Source: Catalimonadaceae bacterium JC749 (GTDB lineage Bacteria; Bacteroidota; Bacteroidia; Cytophagales; Cyclobacteriaceae). From it: a stretch of DNA of 64,000 nt. Of the stretch, positions 51,447-61,055 are shown piece by piece (the stretch's first letter is position 1; every line of letters begins with the position of its first letter). The position numbers were made by a program, and so were the translations under genes. The notes under the pieces are model-generated. The model had not been told where the DNA came from and made no database searches. It was given only the letters and a program-made list of their open reading frames with translations. The DNA lies in the NCBI GenBank assembly GCA_021730635.1, contig JAJNNC010000001.1, positions 744,001 to 808,000 on the forward strand. The letters are read 5' to 3'.

Positions 51447-52427
51447 TCAAAAGAAATTTAGCTTCCCTTTACTAAAAAAACGTAAAATTGCCGGTTTCAT
51501 ATGAAATCCGGTAAGCTTATATAAAAAATTATAAAGATTGACGGGCCCCTGGAGTTGGCATAGTAGGTGCAGAAAGAGCTTTGCTTCTCTCCGATGGCCT
51601 GTCCGCAGTGACTGCCTTAGCTCATATTGTATTCTTTTGACCAGTGCTCTCTGCGCTGGCCGGGTTTGGTTTAATACTAGGGCTTTTTTACAGACCAGAT
51701 AGGTAGAATATTGCTGTTTGTCTCCAGGTTTGCTGACTTGTTTAGAGAGAGAATCGGATAACTGGCGAACCTTGGTAGTACATTCGGGAAGGTAATCGTA
51801 CCAGTATTTTCGGGAAGATCTTACCCAAAAATCAAAATCTTCATAGGTCAGCTTTTCATCATAGCCGCCCAGGTCATCTAACACTCGTTTCCTGATCATC
51901 ATGGTGGGAGAACAGATAAAATACTGTTGCAGCACCTCCACATATACATCTCCCACAGGAATACCCTGCTGCTTCATACGCCGGAACCTATCCTGATAAT
52001 GATAATACAGGTGTTGCCCTTTGTCATCAATGTAAGCTGCTTCCGTAAACACCACCCCATAAGTGGCAGGTAATTGCTCCAATAACCTTACCTGCTGCTC
52101 GACCCTGTGCGGTAACATGATATCATCAGCAGCAAAATCAATAATATAAGATCCTTCAGCCAGTGCAAAGCCTTGATTAAAAGCACGGCAATTCCCTATG
52201 TTTTCTGTTAAAAAGACTGTTTTTATCGGATACCGACTGCTTTCCTGCTGCTGCAAAAACTTTTTGATCACTGCGGCACTTTTATCAGGACTATGATCAT
52301 CTACAATGATCATTTCAATATTTGGATAGGTCTGACCCAGTACTGACGCTAAAGCTTCTTCCACAAATTTCTCATGACGATAACACAAACAAATGACAGA
52401 AACCAGCGGCAAATCCTGTTGTGTCAT
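51447..52427 (-). CDS. Family 2 glycosyltransferase
   Basis: A 326-residue cytoplasmic glycosyltransferase of the GT-A fold. VSVICLCYRHEKFVEEALASV is the nucleotide-binding start, MIIVDDHSPD is the first Asp motif, and IIDFAADDIMLPHR contains the metal-binding Asp motif; the acceptor-side DFDFWVRSS follows. No membrane span is visible. It is separated from the acyltransferase by 6 bases, so the two may modify one surface glycan or lipid. The donor sugar and acceptor are unknown. Confidence 0.88.
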   Translation of the reverse strand: MTQQDLPLVSVICLCYRHEKFVEEALASVLGQTYPNIEMIIVDDHSPDKSAAVIKKFLQQQESSRYPIKTVFLTENIGNCRAFNQGFALAEGSYIIDFAADDIMLPHRVEQQVRLLEQLPATYGVVFTEAAYIDDKGQHLYYHYQDRFRRMKQQGIPVGDVYVEVLQQYFICSPTMMIRKRVLDDLGGYDEKLTYEDFDFWVRSSRKYWYDYLPECTTKVRQLSDSLSKQVSKPGDKQQYSTYLVCKKALVLNQTRPAQRALVKRIQYELRQSLRTGHRREAKLFLHLLCQLQGPVNLYNFLYKLTGFHMKPAILRFFSKGKLNFF

Positions 52428-52433
52428 ATTATG

Positions 52434-53360
52434 CTATAAGGCTAATTTGAAAGTAAATTTATCAGAGACCTTCCCACCCATTTGCGCTTTAAATTGTCCT
52501 ACTGACTCGGAAGGTGAAGTGCCCAGGTCCATCATTGTTATGTCATTGTTTTGACAAAATTGATAGATTCCGTTCAACAGCATCACAGTTGGACTATACC
52601 GGCCATAAGCTTCAGCCCCAGCATAGTAAAATGTATATAGTATACGCTGACCTACCCGCACTGTAATAGCTGCGGCAATCACCTGCTGCTGATCATATAC
52701 GGCAAATAAATGGTAGCAGGAAGGAAAGGTATGAGCTTGCTGTGCCAACTGAGTATAGTTTAAAGAAAGTTGGCGCTGCTGTTGTTGGCGACATTGATGA
52801 ATGAATTCGTATACCTTTCCCAAGGCGCTTAGTGTTTCTTCCTTGAAAACAAAACTGGCTGACTGGCACTTCTTCAGCTTACGGATCTCCCAGGGATGCA
52901 TCTTTGATGCCAGAGATGCCTGATCTACGGGTACATGATGATTCTGGACAGCAGCCTCCTGCCTGAAGCCTGCTTTAGCCAATAGGTTGATGAGTATCTC
53001 TGTCTTCTTTAGATCATATGCTGCAGCATAATGCCTGATCTCAATATAACTGACTTGTTGTTTTTTCAAACTATCCACAACATGGCAAAGAAAATGATAT
53101 CCTTCATGCGCTGTCAAGCGGTCAGCAAACTCTACTGAACCAAAAGGGCTTCTTGGCAAACTTACAGCCTCCTTAGCTTCCTGATAGATATTATTTATTT
53201 CAAAATGAATCTGAGCAACTATTTCATGAGTACTATCATCCACAGCATAGAATGACTGGATACTACTATCCTTTAAGCTGAGAAAAGAATCTGCGTTATA
53301 CAAATACCCTTCAAAACCATTATGATAATCAGCGGGTTTGGAAGTTATATACCGGATCAT
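52434..53360 (-). CDS. GNAT/FemAB-like acyltransferase
   Basis: A 308-residue cytoplasmic protein. The half near residues 150-300 has the BioF2-like fold order (HPWEIRKLKKCQSASFVF; LFAVYDQQQVIAAAITVRVGQRILYTFYYAGAEAYG; MMDLGTSPSESVGQFKAQMGG), where the last segment is like the conserved FK..GG end of FemAB-type enzymes. The N-terminal half looks like a diverged copy. It probably transfers an acyl or aminoacyl group, but the substrate is unknown. It is the first gene of a two-gene unit with the GT2. Confidence 0.72.
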   Translation of the reverse strand: MIRYITSKPADYHNGFEGYLYNADSFLSLKDSSIQSFYAVDDSTHEIVAQIHFEINNIYQEAKEAVSLPRSPFGSVEFADRLTAHEGYHFLCHVVDSLKKQQVSYIEIRHYAAAYDLKKTEILINLLAKAGFRQEAAVQNHHVPVDQASLASKMHPWEIRKLKKCQSASFVFKEETLSALGKVYEFIHQCRQQQQRQLSLNYTQLAQQAHTFPSCYHLFAVYDQQQVIAAAITVRVGQRILYTFYYAGAEAYGRYSPTVMLLNGIYQFCQNNDITMMDLGTSPSESVGQFKAQMGGKVSDKFTFKLAL

Positions 53361-53480
53361 ATGTACAATGATTGAATGAGTGGAATGCCTGCATGAGATA
53401 GTGAGTATACAAAGAACAGAGTATCATTTACGCAGCTTCCTATTACGGTATTGATAGATCATTTTCAAGTGATACAAGTT

Positions 53481-54605
53481 ATGAAGAAGAAATTTTTTAT
53501 TTACATAGTATTATTGTTTGTTTATTACCCCAGCTTTGCCCAGAAAAGCATTCCTGAAGGAAGCAAAGCCTACCACTTGATAGAACAAGCTTTACAACAT
53601 ATATATAATACAGAAGTACAAGAAGCCAATCGACTGGCCGAACAGATTCATTCCCTGGCGCCAGGGCATCCTGTATATCCTATGTTGAAAGCGTTGGCGA
53701 TCAGAGAAGCCAATAACCCTATTGACCTCAACATACCAGCCTTCGATAGTTTGCGGCATTATCTCTATGAGGCCTTGGAAAAATCTGAAAATATGCTGAA
53801 AAAAGAGGAAGACCAACCGGAAGCCAATTTCTTTGCAATGGCCTCTTATGGCTGGCTGGCCATGTATGAAAACCAGGATGGCAATGCCATGAAAGCTGTT
53901 GGGCTAGCCAAGGATGCCTATAAGTACCTCAAAAAAGGCTTTAAACTCAAAGAGAAATACCCGGAATTTTACTTTACAACCGGATTATATAATTACTACC
54001 GGGAAAAGTATCCTGATCTGCATCCGGTTTATAAGCCTTTTATGCTCTTTTTTAAAGATGGTGATATTCCACTGGGGTTGGAACAAATAGAAAAATCAAG
54101 CCGGGCATCCGTATTTATGCAGGCAGAGGCCAAAGATTATCTGAGCCACATTTATTTAAGATATGAAGATCAGCCTGAGACTGCCCTCAAGTTTGCTCAA
54201 TCACTGGTCAGGCAGTATCCAAAGAACCTTTTTTTTGTCTACAAATACGTAGACGCAGCTATTGCCTCCCAGGCTTACCAGGGACTAGATACTTACATTG
54301 ACCGCCTAATCAGTAGCGACAGGAGATACTATCAGATGGTAGGTCAACTGTTTCGGGGGATGCTACTGGAAAAGCGTGACAACAACTTTCAGGCAGCAGA
54401 AAAGTATTATGTGCAAAGTTTGTCTACCGGAAGCGGACTTGAAGTGGAAGGAGCTGAGAATTACCGCAGCTATGCCTATAGTGGTATGGCCAGGGTAGCT
54501 CTTCACAAAGAAAAATATAAGGATGCGGAAAGACTCTACAAACAGGCATTGTCCACCGCTCAATATCCGCAGACAGAGAAAGAACCCAAAGCCTATTTAA
54601 ACTGA
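53481..54605 (+). CDS. Exported TPR-like protein
   Basis: A 374-residue protein with a signal peptide (FFIYIVLLFVYYPSFAQ), start MKKKFF at 53481 (an earlier frame start at 53451 only adds residues before the Lys-rich start). Helical pairs with Leu-Ala spacing cover most of the protein (AYHLIEQALQHIYNTEVQEANRLAEQI; KYPEFYFTTGLYNYYREKYPD; YSGMARVALHKEKYKDAERLYKQAL), as in TPR superfamily proteins. There is no catalytic motif. It is convergent with the dsbD gene, 13 bases between the stops, and divergent from the acyltransferase. Confidence 0.78.
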   Translation: MKKKFFIYIVLLFVYYPSFAQKSIPEGSKAYHLIEQALQHIYNTEVQEANRLAEQIHSLAPGHPVYPMLKALAIREANNPIDLNIPAFDSLRHYLYEALEKSENMLKKEEDQPEANFFAMASYGWLAMYENQDGNAMKAVGLAKDAYKYLKKGFKLKEKYPEFYFTTGLYNYYREKYPDLHPVYKPFMLFFKDGDIPLGLEQIEKSSRASVFMQAEAKDYLSHIYLRYEDQPETALKFAQSLVRQYPKNLFFVYKYVDAAIASQAYQGLDTYIDRLISSDRRYYQMVGQLFRGMLLEKRDNNFQAAEKYYVQSLSTGSGLEVEGAENYRSYAYSGMARVALHKEKYKDAERLYKQALSTAQYPQTEKEPKAYLN

Positions 54606-54618
54606 TCTGATCTCAGGC

Positions 54619-56796
54619 TTACTTCCTGGCCAAGGCAGGATCTTTGACAGTCTTGCCCTCAGCAAAATGTTGTTTTCCCTCATCCAAAAATTGGACAAAG
54701 TGCTCTACACTTAAGTCGTAAGCTTTGGGCTCTTTCAGCAAACGTCCCTGGTTGTCCAGCAATACATAGAAAGGTTGCGCATTATTGTTGAAGCGGGTAA
54801 TCTGAAGATCAGCGTTTTGCCTTCCCATGGTTTTCTTTACTTTATTGTCATACGCTGAAGTATACCATTCAGACTCTGGCAGTTCGGTTTTTTCATCTAC
54901 ATACAGAGCTACTACTACATAGTCCTCCTTCAATCTTCTTAACACCTGTGGATGGGACCACACACGAGCCTCCATCTCCCGGCAGTTGACACAGCCATGT
55001 CCTGTAAAATCAATAAACAGAGGTTTGTTTTGTGCTTTGGCACAAGCCAAAGCCTGCTCATAATCAAAATATCCTTGTAATCCGTGAGGCAAGTGAAGCA
55101 TTTCTGCATATTTTGGTGGCTCACACAGCTCATCACCTGGTTTGTTGGAAGCTAACTGAGCATCTGTACCAGCCTGCTCTGCCGCCAACATAGGCATATT
55201 GAAGTCGTGTGTATGCATAGGAGGCAGGTAGCCGGCCAAGGCCTTCAGCGGAGCACCAAACATACCGGGAATAAGATAGACCACGAAAGAGAAAGTGACT
55301 AAAGCCAGGATCAAACGCGGTACACTCACCGACTCCAGCTTACTATCATGGGGTAAACGAATTTTACCCAACAGATAAAATCCCATCAGGGCAAATATGA
55401 CAATCCATAAAGCAAGGTAAACTTCCCGGTCCAGTATATTCCAATGGTATACCTGATCGGCTATGCTCAAAAACTTTAAGGCCAGAGCCAGTTCCAGAAA
55501 ACCCAACACTACTTTAACAGAGTTGAGCCATCCTCCAGACTGAGGCAAGCTACTCAGCCACTGAGGAAAAGCGGCAAACAGGGCAAAAGGAATAGCGAAG
55601 GCCAGCGAAAAGCCTAACATACCGACAATAGGTTTCACAAACTGCCCGCCTGCCGATTCTACCAGTACACTTCCCACGATAGGGCCGGTGCAGGAAAAAG
55701 ATACCAGCACCAAGGTGAAAGCCATGAAAAAGATTCCATAAGTACCCCCTTTGTCGGCTTGCCTGTCGACACTGTTGACCAGGCCACTGGGTAATGTAAT
55801 TTCAAAGAGCCCTAAAAAGGAAAGTGCAAAAACGATGAATGTCGCAAAGAAAAACAGATTAGGCAACCAGTGTGTACTCAGCCAGTTGGCAAAAGCAGGA
55901 CCAAAGATAACGGACACCAGCGTCCCCAGAATGGTATAAATAACAATGATGGAAATTCCATAAAGTATGGCTTTGCTCAAAGCCTTACCCTTGTGCGTAC
56001 TGCCACTGGTAAAAAAGGTAACAGTCATCGGAATCATAGGAAAGACACAAGGGGTAAGCAAAGCGGCCAGACCTGCTAAAAAGGCTACAAAAAAGAATGT
56101 CCAAAGGGTATAAGGTGTGTTGGATTCCCTCTGATTAACATTGCTGCCTGTGACCGGAGGCATATTTTCGCCGGAAGCGGCATCTGTTTCCTCTTCCTCC
56201 ACGGCTTCATCAACTGCAGTAGAACCGGACTGAGCCGTTTGCGATGGTGCAGAAGCAGAAGTATCCGCTGTATTGGCAGCTTGTCCTGTCTCTTTCTTTA
56301 CACTGCTTTCCCCTACTGGTATGTTGAAAGTGAAATCATCTTCAAATGGAATACACCGCCCATCTACATCCGTACACACCTGGTAGCCATAGCCTCCTTC
56401 AATCTGCTGTAAATCCGGACTCAATACTTTGATGGTTTGTCTGAATTCCGCCTGCTTGGTAAAATAAGTATAGGTGCCTTCCCATAGTTCGTCATATTTT
56501 TCCTTGGCTCCTATAGGTTTTATTTTGCCTACCAGCTCATATTGCTCACTGGGTTCAAAGGTAAATTCTGTTACCATAGGCCCCAGTTCAGGATCAAAGT
56601 CGGAAGAATACAAATACCAGGCATCATCAATAGCTACTTTGAAGACAAGATCTATTTCATCGCCTACTGCCACTTTATCTTTGGAGAGTTCATATGACCA
56701 TTCGGCAGGTTTCAGCACCTGGGCATAGGCTGACAAGCAGGTCAGCAAGACTATGACAAGAAAAACAGATCTCTTTTTGAAGATAGCAGGTAACAT
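54619..56796 (-). CDS. DsbD-like thiol:disulfide interchange protein
   Basis: A 725-residue membrane protein that carries reducing power from cytoplasmic thioredoxin to the periplasm. The start MLPAIFKK at 56796 gives a signal peptide ending AYAQ. Residues about 25-175 are the alpha domain with the VCTDVDGRCIPF Cys pair; a Ser/Ala/Glu-rich linker follows. The central domain has eight spans with CVFPMIPMT and SCTGPIVGS holding the membrane Cys pair. The C-terminal thioredoxin part has FTGHGCVNCREME (CVNC). The three redox pairs are all present. Confidence 0.92.
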   Translation of the reverse strand: MLPAIFKKRSVFLVIVLLTCLSAYAQVLKPAEWSYELSKDKVAVGDEIDLVFKVAIDDAWYLYSSDFDPELGPMVTEFTFEPSEQYELVGKIKPIGAKEKYDELWEGTYTYFTKQAEFRQTIKVLSPDLQQIEGGYGYQVCTDVDGRCIPFEDDFTFNIPVGESSVKKETGQAANTADTSASAPSQTAQSGSTAVDEAVEEEETDAASGENMPPVTGSNVNQRESNTPYTLWTFFFVAFLAGLAALLTPCVFPMIPMTVTFFTSGSTHKGKALSKAILYGISIIVIYTILGTLVSVIFGPAFANWLSTHWLPNLFFFATFIVFALSFLGLFEITLPSGLVNSVDRQADKGGTYGIFFMAFTLVLVSFSCTGPIVGSVLVESAGGQFVKPIVGMLGFSLAFAIPFALFAAFPQWLSSLPQSGGWLNSVKVVLGFLELALALKFLSIADQVYHWNILDREVYLALWIVIFALMGFYLLGKIRLPHDSKLESVSVPRLILALVTFSFVVYLIPGMFGAPLKALAGYLPPMHTHDFNMPMLAAEQAGTDAQLASNKPGDELCEPPKYAEMLHLPHGLQGYFDYEQALACAKAQNKPLFIDFTGHGCVNCREMEARVWSHPQVLRRLKEDYVVVALYVDEKTELPESEWYTSAYDNKVKKTMGRQNADLQITRFNNNAQPFYVLLDNQGRLLKEPKAYDLSVEHFVQFLDEGKQHFAEGKTVKDPALARK

Positions 56797-57012
56797 GAAG
56801 TGTCGGATTAATGAATGATACAGATTAAAAAAGGAACGCAAAGCAAAGGAATAAAGTTGCTATGCCCTGGGCAAAGTGCACATCACACCTTTTCAATAGA
56901 CCAAAATGATAAAGAAGGTTAAAATAACAGAGCAATAGCTACCCATTACCTGAGTGGCTATGAAAAGAAGGAGAAAGAAGTGGTATATATCCTGGGCAGG
57001 GAACACACAGGA

Positions 57013-57246
57013 TCATACAAGAAGTTCTTCAGGTTCTTCAATACGCCGGTAATGCCGGGGTCCATGGTCATCAGGCAAGGTAACTCCCGGAGGAAGATCC
57101 AGATCCGGAGTGGGAGTGACAGAAATACCTCCATCATCGTCGTCGTCATCATCGTCTCTGAACCGAAAGTTCCGTCGCTTCATGAGTACAACCATGAAGT
57201 AAACCATGATGACATAGGCAGCACCACATAATAACATGTCAATCAT
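57013..57246 (-). CDS. Small membrane protein with an Asp run
   Basis: A 77-residue protein with one N-terminal span (MIDMLLCGAAYVIMVYFMVV), a basic inner border (KRRNFRFR), eight Asp residues in a row and a Pro-rich tail (TPTPDLDLPPGVTLPDD). The membrane topology rule puts the Asp run and tail in the cytoplasm. No family is known to me with certainty. It stands alone between DsbD and RecX genes. Translation in this frame is favoured over the two shadow frames because composition is protein-like and the span is well defined. Confidence 0.6.
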   Translation of the reverse strand: MIDMLLCGAAYVIMVYFMVVLMKRRNFRFRDDDDDDDDGGISVTPTPDLDLPPGVTLPDDHGPRHYRRIEEPEELLV

Positions 57247-57672
57247 ACGACTCTCCTCTCGATAATATTACTTGAATTTATAAAAAAACTCCTAAAATGT
57301 CTAATAGTTCAGAAAATGTGAACTAATAATTTTTTGTGGTAGATTTTTGTACACAGATGTCTTAATATGTTGAATCATCAAAATTGTCTTCTTTGCTCAA
57401 CTTGCCACCTGCTATTAGTAAATCTAACATAATTTTTGTTTCTCTACAAAATCCCTCTGGATAAAATCTGGTAAAATTTCATACTAACTCCCTGACTATC
57501 TGCCTCTTTATTTTACAGCTAAACAACCGTTCATTTCCTTTTGTAAGCTATCAATACCAATGCCAAAATGTTGATGAGATACTCACCACAAAAAACAGAA
57601 GTCAAAATAGATCACGACAACAGAACAAAGCCTTTTGTTTTTTCATTGATATATAAATTGACTGTCATCAAA
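57247..57672. other. Intergenic region between the Asp-rich gene and recX
   Basis: An AT-rich stretch of about 425 bases between two divergent genes. The frame that opens at 57568 before recX is a probable read-through of leader sequence. I saw no perfect promoter box, terminator or RNA gene. Confidence 0.5.
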
Positions 57673-58131
57673 ATGCCTGTTACTACCTTACGTCAACAAG
57701 CGAAAGCGAAAGCCGCCAAATACTGTGCCTACCAGGAACGAACCCAACAGGAAGTCCGGGATAAGCTTTACAGCTACGGACTATCCCGCGATGTGGTGGA
57801 GGAAGTGTTGGCTGATTTAATCACAGAAGGCTTCGTCAATGAAGAACGGTATGCGAAAGCTTTTTGCCGGGGGAAATTTATCAACAACAAATGGGGTAAG
57901 GTTAAAATAGCTATTGCCCTCCGGCAAAAGGGCTTATCCGACTACTGCATACGATCTGGTATGGAAGCGATAGGGGAAGAAGATTATCAGGTACAGTTGA
58001 AAAGTATCATCAATAAGAAATGGCGTTCTCTGTCAGGCGAAGACGACTACGTGAGAAAACACAAAACAGCCCGCTATGCCATCGGAAAAGGGTATGAACC
58101 AGACCTTATATGGCAGCTTTTAGGTGAATAG
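57673..58131 (+). CDS. recX: RecX-family regulatory protein
   Basis: A 152-residue helical protein that binds and restrains RecA filaments. The start MPVTTLRQQ at 57673 is preferred; the earlier ATG at 57568 adds residues not typical of RecX. Three repeated three-helix units: KAAKYCAYQERTQQEVRDKLYSYGL, DLITEGFVNEERYAKAFCRGKFINNKWGKVKI and RKHKTARYAIGKGYEPDLIWQLL. There is no recA in this window. It is convergent with comB over a 205-base gap. Confidence 0.9.
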   Translation: MPVTTLRQQAKAKAAKYCAYQERTQQEVRDKLYSYGLSRDVVEEVLADLITEGFVNEERYAKAFCRGKFINNKWGKVKIAIALRQKGLSDYCIRSGMEAIGEEDYQVQLKSIINKKWRSLSGEDDYVRKHKTARYAIGKGYEPDLIWQLLGE

Positions 58132-58336
58132 GAGATTTTATCAGATCCTTGACCCAAGCATTCTTAGCCATTTCGACTATGCGACTAGTGTCATTAAGCT
58201 GAAAGGCTCGAGCTATAGAAAATATACTTTTTGTTGATAAACGGTCAACCCCGCAAACTGTATAAGTTACATTTCAATTGCAGTACAAGAAAGTGATACG
58301 CTTTTAATATTGTTATTTCTCCATCACAAAACAGCA

Positions 58337-59044
58337 TTAGAAGATTTTTACCAGTTGATCTCCTTCCAACCCTGGCACTACATCAAACTGATCAGTTTTC
58401 AGGCAAAAGGCTACATCTTCGTGAATATTTAAACGGGCCAGTCTCTGAACATGGGAAGAATTGGCAAGAAAACCTTCCAGGTTATTTTTCGCTGCATGAT
58501 AGAGGGAGATGGCAGCCAACGTAGAATCACAGGCAGCGGTAAAACGGGCTGTGAGCCGTTCGGCCACTGCGCCAGCAAAAATAGTATCCTCCAGGTTAAA
58601 CTTTCCTTTCCAACCCGCACATACCACCAAAATGTCTTCTGCCTGTTCGTTTAAAAAATTCACTACGGCCGACAGGTTCAGAAAAGAACCAACAACCAGT
58701 TGTTTGGCTTTTTTCGCTTTACTAATGGCTAAAGTGCCATTGGTGGTTGTGAAGACGATGGATTTACCTCTCAGGTTTTTATCCATATAACTAAAAGGGG
58801 AATTGCCGAAGTCAAAGCCATTTACTTTTTCCCCATTTCGCTCAGCCGCTACCAGGAAGCCTTTTCGCTGCCAGTTATAACATTCTTCTACAGTGGCTAC
58901 AGGGATCATACTTTGCACACCATACGCAATGGCAGTGGTCATACAAGAGGTAGCTCGCAGGATATCTACCACTACTACAACTTTATCTTCTACTTGATAC
59001 AGATGCAGCAGTTCCGGTGTTAGACAAACATCTATGGTTTTCAT
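58337..59044 (-). CDS. comB: 2-phosphosulfolactate phosphatase (ComB family)
   Basis: A 235-residue cytoplasmic Mg2+-dependent acid phosphatase. VVVVDILRATSCMTTAIAYG near residue 22 is the family signature, with the nucleophile region; NGTLAISKA and CAGWKGKFNLEDTIFAG follow. In methanogens ComB makes sulfolactate for coenzyme M; in Bacteroidota the family is common without a CoM route, so the natural substrate here is uncertain. It stands as a single gene 100 bases before the gcvT end and opposite recX. Confidence 0.88.
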   Translation of the reverse strand: MKTIDVCLTPELLHLYQVEDKVVVVVDILRATSCMTTAIAYGVQSMIPVATVEECYNWQRKGFLVAAERNGEKVNGFDFGNSPFSYMDKNLRGKSIVFTTTNGTLAISKAKKAKQLVVGSFLNLSAVVNFLNEQAEDILVVCAGWKGKFNLEDTIFAGAVAERLTARFTAACDSTLAAISLYHAAKNNLEGFLANSSHVQRLARLNIHEDVAFCLKTDQFDVVPGLEGDQLVKIF

Positions 59045-59144
59045 GTACTATTATCGAGGCTTGGATTACAGTTAGGACAGTATTACTTAATAAAGGATAT
59101 ATTAGTAGCTTATAACAGCTAGATAGGATTTTCTATTATCTGAA

Positions 59145-60251
59145 TTATTTTACAAACGGTACTTTTACAATTCTGGCTTTAAGCCGGCGATTTCGCACAC
59201 CTACGTACACTTCCGTATCAGGCTGGCTATAGGCAGTCTGCACATAACCCAACCCTATGCCTTTGTTCAATACAGGCGACTGACTCCCCGAAGTTATCCT
59301 TCCGATGAGCTGCTCTTCAGCATTCAGCACTTCGTATCCGGCTCTTGGAATTCCTTTATCTTCCATCAACAGGCCTACCAGTTTTTGGGCTGGCCCTGCT
59401 TTTTTCTGTGCTGCTAATTGCGCTGCATTGACAAAAGGCTTAGTAAATTTGGTTACCCAGCCCAGTCCGGCCTCTAACGGGCTGGTAGTATCGTCTATAT
59501 CATTGCCATACAGGCAGTAACCCATCTCCAGCCGTAAGGTATCCCGAGCACCCAAACCAATGGGTTTGATGTCAAAAGAAGCCCCTGCTTCAAAAATGGC
59601 CTCCCATACAGAGCGTGCCTGTTGATTATCCACATACAGTTCGAAGCCTCCTGCCCCCGTATAGCCTGTGGCGGAAATAATCACATTCTCAACGCCAGCT
59701 AAGGTTCCCTGCTGAAAGGTGTAGTAAGACATGGCTGATAAATCAATATCGGTTAATTTTTGCAATGCTTCCGCTGCTTTAGGCCCTTGCACTGCAAACA
59801 GGGATATTCTATCAGAGGCATTCTCCATCGCTACTCCTTCCGTATTATGCCTGCTGATCCATTGCCAGTCTTTTTCAATGTTGGCGGCGTTCACTACCAG
59901 CATATATTCTTCCTGGCTGATCCGGTAGACCAGCAGGTCGTCTACTACCCCACCGGTTTCATTGGGAAGGTAAGCATACAGTGCTTTGCCGTCATAAAGT
60001 TTGGAAGCATCATTACTGACAACACGTTGGATCAGGTCCAGCGCTTTGGGTCCTCGCAAAAAAAACTCACCCATGTGAGATACATCAAATACACCTACCC
60101 CTTCACGAACTGTAATATGTTCTTCTATATCCGAACTATACCGTAAGGGCATGAGGTAGCCAGCGAAGGGAACCATTTTAGCACCTAAGGATTTGTGTAC
60201 ATCGTGTAAAGCTATCTTTTTCAGATCTTCCATATTGTTTTGTTCTTCCAT
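59145..60251 (-). CDS. gcvT: Aminomethyltransferase, glycine cleavage T protein
   Basis: A 368-residue cytoplasmic enzyme that moves the methylene group from H-protein-bound aminomethyl to tetrahydrofolate and frees ammonia. LHDVHKSLGAKMVPFAGYLMP near the start and VGVFDVSHMGEF contain the catalytic Asp. The middle ISATGYTGAGGFELYV and LGARDTLRLEMGYCLYGND segments are family signatures. The other glycine-cleavage genes are not in this window. The start could be 60251 or the in-frame ATG at 60233 (MEDLKK). Confidence 0.95.
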   Translation of the reverse strand: MEEQNNMEDLKKIALHDVHKSLGAKMVPFAGYLMPLRYSSDIEEHITVREGVGVFDVSHMGEFFLRGPKALDLIQRVVSNDASKLYDGKALYAYLPNETGGVVDDLLVYRISQEEYMLVVNAANIEKDWQWISRHNTEGVAMENASDRISLFAVQGPKAAEALQKLTDIDLSAMSYYTFQQGTLAGVENVIISATGYTGAGGFELYVDNQQARSVWEAIFEAGASFDIKPIGLGARDTLRLEMGYCLYGNDIDDTTSPLEAGLGWVTKFTKPFVNAAQLAAQKKAGPAQKLVGLLMEDKGIPRAGYEVLNAEEQLIGRITSGSQSPVLNKGIGLGYVQTAYSQPDTEVYVGVRNRRLKARIVKVPFVK

Positions 60252-60420
60252 GAAGCCTCAAAGTTAATAGTTTCGGAATAAAATATAAGAATGAGCAAAT
60301 ATGATTTGTTTAGGTGTCTGGCAGACCAAGCAAAGCGTGCTGATCAAAGCTTGGATAACAAAACACAAGCTTAAAACTTGAAAAATAAAACTCGGAACCC
60401 AGAACTACTAACTCAAACCA

Positions 60421-61005
60421 TTATCCCGCCAGATTCCAACGAAAAGTACGGCGATGCCAGCCAGTAAGGCCATACTGTTGAATAGCTTTCTTGTGCGCCA
60501 GTGTGGGATAGCCTACATTTTTTTCCCACCCATAAACAGGATGTTGCCTCGACAGGCGAACCATGAGATTATCACGATAGGTTTTTGCCAGTACAGAAGC
60601 AGCAGCAATAGAGTAAAACTTGCTATCTCCTTTGACAATACAGTTATGTGGCACAAAAGGATAAGGTTTAAAACGATTGCCGTCAATCAACAGTAATTCA
60701 GGTCGTTGCTTCAGCTTTTCGATGGCCTGGTGCATGGCCAGAAAAGAGGCGTTAAGAATATTTATTTCATCTATCTTTTGGTTACTTACCTCTGCTACTG
60801 CATAGTCAATGGCTACTGCCTCGATTTCTTCTTTCAAGGATTCTCTCTGTGCTTTGGTAAGCTGCTTGGAATCGTTCAACAGGGAATGTGAAAAATCTCT
60901 GGGAAGAATAACGGCTGCAGCCACGACCGGCCCGGCCAGGCAACCCCGACCTACTTCGTCACAACCAGCTTCCAGCAGATCATCTGAAAAACAGGGTTTA
61001 AGCAT
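60421..61005 (-). CDS. rnhB: Ribonuclease HII
   Basis: A 194-residue cytoplasmic nuclease that removes RNA from RNA-DNA hybrids and single ribonucleotides. The catalytic DEVGRG is in [18 protein letters not shown] near residue 16; the other acidic residues are in LLIDGNRF and in the region of [14 protein letters not shown]. The length is typical. It lies 50 bases after the SNF2 helicase stop on the same strand and 169 bases before gcvT. Confidence 0.95.
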   Translation of the reverse strand: MLKPCFSDDLLEAGCDEVGRGCLAGPVVAAAVILPRDFSHSLLNDSKQLTKAQRESLKEEIEAVAIDYAVAEVSNQKIDEINILNASFLAMHQAIEKLKQRPELLLIDGNRFKPYPFVPHNCIVKGDSKFYSIAAASVLAKTYRDNLMVRLSRQHPVYGWEKNVGYPTLAHKKAIQQYGLTGWHRRTFRWNLAG

Positions 61006-61055
61006 AAATCAGTATGGTGCGTTAATATATTTTCGCCTCACCTTCAATACTCCGG

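Noticed and set aside
57125-57160. CATCGT-type microsatellite
   Set aside because: It is the coding sequence of the Asp run in the small membrane protein, with mixed codons.
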